In this document: piece by piece, positions 61,846 through 64,000 of the stretch
Layout of the letters: every line of letters begins with the position of its first letter
How positions within the stretch are numbered: the first letter of the stretch is position 1
NCBI RefSeq assembly: GCF_028368995.1
Contig: NZ_JAQNDL010000001.1
Coordinates: forward strand, 2,506,001-2,570,000
Source of the DNA: Nannocystis bainbridge
Lineage (GTDB): Bacteria > Myxococcota_A > Polyangia > Nannocystales > Nannocystaceae
DNA length: 64,000 nucleotides
Direction of reading: 5' to 3'
Position numbers and translations under genes: made by a program
The notes under the pieces: generated by a model
Database searches by the model: none
The model's input: only the letters and a program-made list of their open reading frames with translations
Told to the model about the DNA's origin: nothing

Positions 61846-64000
61846 TCAGTAGCGCGCCTTGGACAGCTGCACGAGCGTCTCGCGCAGCGTCTCGCGGGTG
61901 TGGCGTTCGCGCCTGAACCCGCCGTCGTGGCTGCCGAGCAAGATCTCGAGCGCCCGGCGGGCGACCTGCTCTTCTTGCGGGACGAGCGGGTTGTCGGCGC
62001 GGCGGTCGTCGGCGAGGAGCTCGAGCATGCGCTGGATCCCGCGGGCCACCACGCCCTTTTGCTGGCGGTAGTAGTCGTCGCGCAGGCGGTAGAAGTAGTC
62101 GGCGAAGATCTCGGCGTAGGCCGGCTCCTCGTCGGGGTGGCTGAGCGCCCAGGCGCCGATCCGCGACAGCAGGTCGGTGCGGAAGTGCGGGCCCGCCTTG
62201 GGGTCCATCGTCTTCTCGAGGCCCTGCATGAACTTCTCGTCGGGGTCGCGCAGGTTGCCGGTGACGGGGTCGAACATCTTCTCGCGCTTGACCGCGTGCT
62301 TGACGTGGACCACGTATTTCTTGAACACCTCGAGGTAGCGGGCCTCGTCGACCAGGCCCATCGCCTCGCGGACCTCCCAGTCGGACGCGCTGAGCCAGTA
62401 GTTCCAGGCCGCCGCGGTGATGCTGCCCTCGCCGTCGAGCAGGTGGAACCCGCTCGCCGCCTTGGGCAGCAGCATCCAGCGGTGGTTGAGCGCGTCGGCC
62501 ATGAACTTGCGCAGCTCCTTGAACAGCCGCGGCACGGTCACGCAGGTGGTGCCCGGCTCGCTGGCGGCCGCCAGCAGCACGCGCTTGAGGTCGCGGACCG
62601 AGGCGCCGAAGCTGCCCTCGTAATCGCCGAGCAGGTGCTCGGCCCCCTCGGCGCGCACGACCGCCTGGGGGAACCGCTCGAGGTGCATCTGCGGGACCGC
62701 CAGCAGCAGCTCGCGGGCCTCGTCGCTGGTCAGGCCGGCGGGCACGCGGCCGTAGGCGTAGAGGTCGGCCTTGTCGAGCGGTCCGAGGCGCGACAGCACC
62801 GCCTGCAGCTTGGGCGAGTAGTCGGCCGGGTTGGGCGGGCGCAGCCGCGTCATCACGCCCCACAGCGCGAGGATCCGCGGCACGTGCGGGGCGATGTGGA
62901 TGCCCCGCAGCACGTCGCCGACCTGCTCCTGGTAGACCTTGCGCTCGACCCGGTAGTCGAGCAGGTACGGCACCGGGATCAGCTCGAGGCGCCCGCGCAG
63001 GCTCTGGTACTCGCCCGATCGCAGGGCGCGGAACTCGAGCAGGTTGAGGTCGTTGGCCGAGCCGGCGAACACCACGTCGAGCGCCAGCACCACGTGCTCG
63101 AGCGCGACCTGGCCCGACTCGGTGGCCGTCAGCAGGTACTTGTAATGCTCGTACGGCCGCTTCAGCAGGTCGCTGAAGTTGATGAGCCCGCGGTTGGCGT
63201 CGACCAGGTCGCCCTGGCAGGCGAACAGCACCTGGCCGCCGATGGCCGGCGGCAAGCTGGCGTAGGCGCGGTCGCCGGTGACGGGGAAGCTGCGCGCGTC
63301 GGCGGTCTGCTTGGGCTCGACGGTGACGAGCCCGCTGCGGTACTGCCGGCTGAGGAACAGCCGCTCGACCTGCACGTGCTGGTACACCTTGCGCAGGTCG
63401 CCCTGGTAGATGTTGAGCAGGGCGTCGAAGATCCGGCGGTTGCGCTGCGACAGGTCGCCGCGCAGCGCCGCCTCGCTGATGACGAAGTGCTCGAGCCCGC
63501 TGTTCTTCGGGTCACGGGCCTGCGCCCCCCGCAGCTGCGACTGCAGCAGCGCCGCCCGCTCGGGCACCGGGATCAGGTAGAGCGGCGGGTCCTTGTTCTC
63601 GTCGCTCAGCTTGGCGTCGATCGCCTCGGCCCCGAGCTTGGCGAACGTCGCCTCGCCGATCGAATCGCTCCACGACCCGCTGCCGAAGCCGATGCCGCCG
63701 CTCTTCGAGCTCTTGCTCGGGAACACCCACGAGAAGCGATAGAGCGCCCCGCCGTCGGTCTCGGAGTAGGCCTCGAGCCCGCGCATCGCCGCGTCGAGGA
63801 AGGTCGTCTTGGCCGAGCCGTTGGGCCCGTGCAGCAGCAACAGCTTGTTGACGCGGCCGATCCGGACGAAGCCGTCGAGGGCCTCGTAAAAGGCGTTCTG
63901 GGCCGGCTCCTGGCCGACCAGGCGGCCGGTGCCGCCGTCGAACTCGCAGTCGAACAGCTTGAACCGCGCGACCTTGCCGCTGGGGATCCGGACATCGCGG
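61846..64000 (-). CDS. prkA: PrkA-family serine protein kinase/AAA protein (5' end outside window)
   Basis: 718 codons are visible; the gene continues past the window edge. The AAA part holds RLVGQEPAQNAFYEALDGF, Walker A LLLLHGPNGSAKTTFLDAAM and the family's FPSKSSKSGGIGFG. The C-terminal PrkA region includes HVPRILALWGVMTRLRPP, a GEGSITAAAWNYWL-like block, FDPVTGNLRDPDEKFMQ and a helical tail. The family (E. coli YeaG, B. subtilis PrkA) links nutrient stress to sporulation and stationary phase, which fits a fruiting bacterium. The stop is at 61846. Expected partners (YeaH/YcgB-like) would lie outside the window. Confidence 0.93.
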   Translation of the reverse strand, partial: RDVRIPSGKVARFKLFDCEFDGGTGRLVGQEPAQNAFYEALDGFVRIGRVNKLLLLHGPNGSAKTTFLDAAMRGLEAYSETDGGALYRFSWVFPSKSSKSGGIGFGSGSWSDSIGEATFAKLGAEAIDAKLSDENKDPPLYLIPVPERAALLQSQLRGAQARDPKNSGLEHFVISEAALRGDLSQRNRRIFDALLNIYQGDLRKVYQHVQVERLFLSRQYRSGLVTVEPKQTADARSFPVTGDRAYASLPPAIGGQVLFACQGDLVDANRGLINFSDLLKRPYEHYKYLLTATESGQVALEHVVLALDVVFAGSANDLNLLEFRALRSGEYQSLRGRLELIPVPYLLDYRVERKVYQEQVGDVLRGIHIAPHVPRILALWGVMTRLRPPNPADYSPKLQAVLSRLGPLDKADLYAYGRVPAGLTSDEARELLLAVPQMHLERFPQAVVRAEGAEHLLGDYEGSFGASVRDLKRVLLAAASEPGTTCVTVPRLFKELRKFMADALNHRWMLLPKAASGFHLLDGEGSITAAAWNYWLSASDWEVREAMGLVDEARYLEVFKKYVVHVKHAVKREKMFDPVTGNLRDPDEKFMQGLEKTMDPKAGPHFRTDLLSRIGAWALSHPDEEPAYAEIFADYFYRLRDDYYRQQKGVVARGIQRMLELLADDRRADNPLVPQEEQVARRALEILLGSHDGGFRRERHTRETLRETLVQLSKARY

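Overview
The window is about 72% G+C (my estimate), densely coding, and unusually rich in predicted lipoproteins. Many of these carry a short signal peptide, a lipobox cysteine, a Thr/Ser/Glu-Gly linker and then an Asp-rich propeller or cysteine-rich repeat of the CGDGxxDxxExCDDGN type. Two proteins have MYXO-CTERM-like tails (Cys, short hydrophobic stretch, Arg cluster). Eukaryote-like Ser/Thr kinase-TPR, vWA/VIT and ECF-sigma cassettes are also present. Together this points to a myxobacterium (Myxococcota), most likely of the Nannocystis/Plesiocystis type. That placement is inference; no rRNA or tRNA gene was recognised.

Layout. 0-6.8 kb: secreted proteins and lipoproteins plus a cytochrome P450. 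6.9-14.3 kb: a 5'-truncated nucleotide cyclase, a vWA protein, an OmpA-like lipoprotein, a BON protein, a PQQ-like propeller lipoprotein and a Kef-type antiporter. 14.5-18.3 kb: a four-gene cassette with overlapping ends (cell-surface protein, ECF sigma factor, membrane anti-sigma/TPR protein, vWA lipoprotein). 18.4-20.4 kb: a nucleoside-catabolism operon on the minus strand (lipoprotein, deoC, nucleoside phosphorylase). 20.5-25.7 kb: hypotheticals and a tandem lipoprotein pair, one member broken by an in-frame TAG. 25.9-30.7 kb: a 1279-residue FecR-like/VIT/vWA/TPR lipoprotein coupled to a TPR lipoprotein. 31.5-37.5 kb: a divergent Lgt-family membrane protein and three tandem propeller lipoproteins. 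38-43.8 kb: release factor 3, a Ser/Thr kinase-TPR protein, a hypothetical and an SRPBCC protein. 43.8-45.5 kb (minus): a translationally coupled trio of surface trypsin, small membrane protein and TIR-like protein. 45.6-50.9 kb: a peroxiredoxin, two paralogous Cys-rich lipoproteins and a bestrophin. 50.9-57 kb: hypotheticals, a DUF1328-type small membrane protein, an AhpD-like protein with glutaminyl-tRNA synthetase. 58.3-64 kb: a second P450, a small membrane protein, a GNAT acetyltransferase, an SCP-2 protein and PrkA, which runs off the edge.

The most striking feature is a repeat family that, as far as I know, is undescribed. It is built on the palindrome GGACATGTCC, repeated with an exact 14-base period (ACATGTCC-N4-GG), so that each TGTCC-N4-GGACA is also a potential tetraloop hairpin. 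I found about 47 loci between 6.3 and 61.2 kb, from single hairpins to arrays of six or more units. Arrays sit mainly at gene 3' ends and fill several convergent gene junctions. Elsewhere they lie inside genes and supply linker codons, C-termini, stop codons and even start codons. A second general pattern is that at least 14 genes have TANNNT 6-9 bases upstream of the start codon and no evident Shine-Dalgarno sequence, which suggests widespread leaderless transcription.
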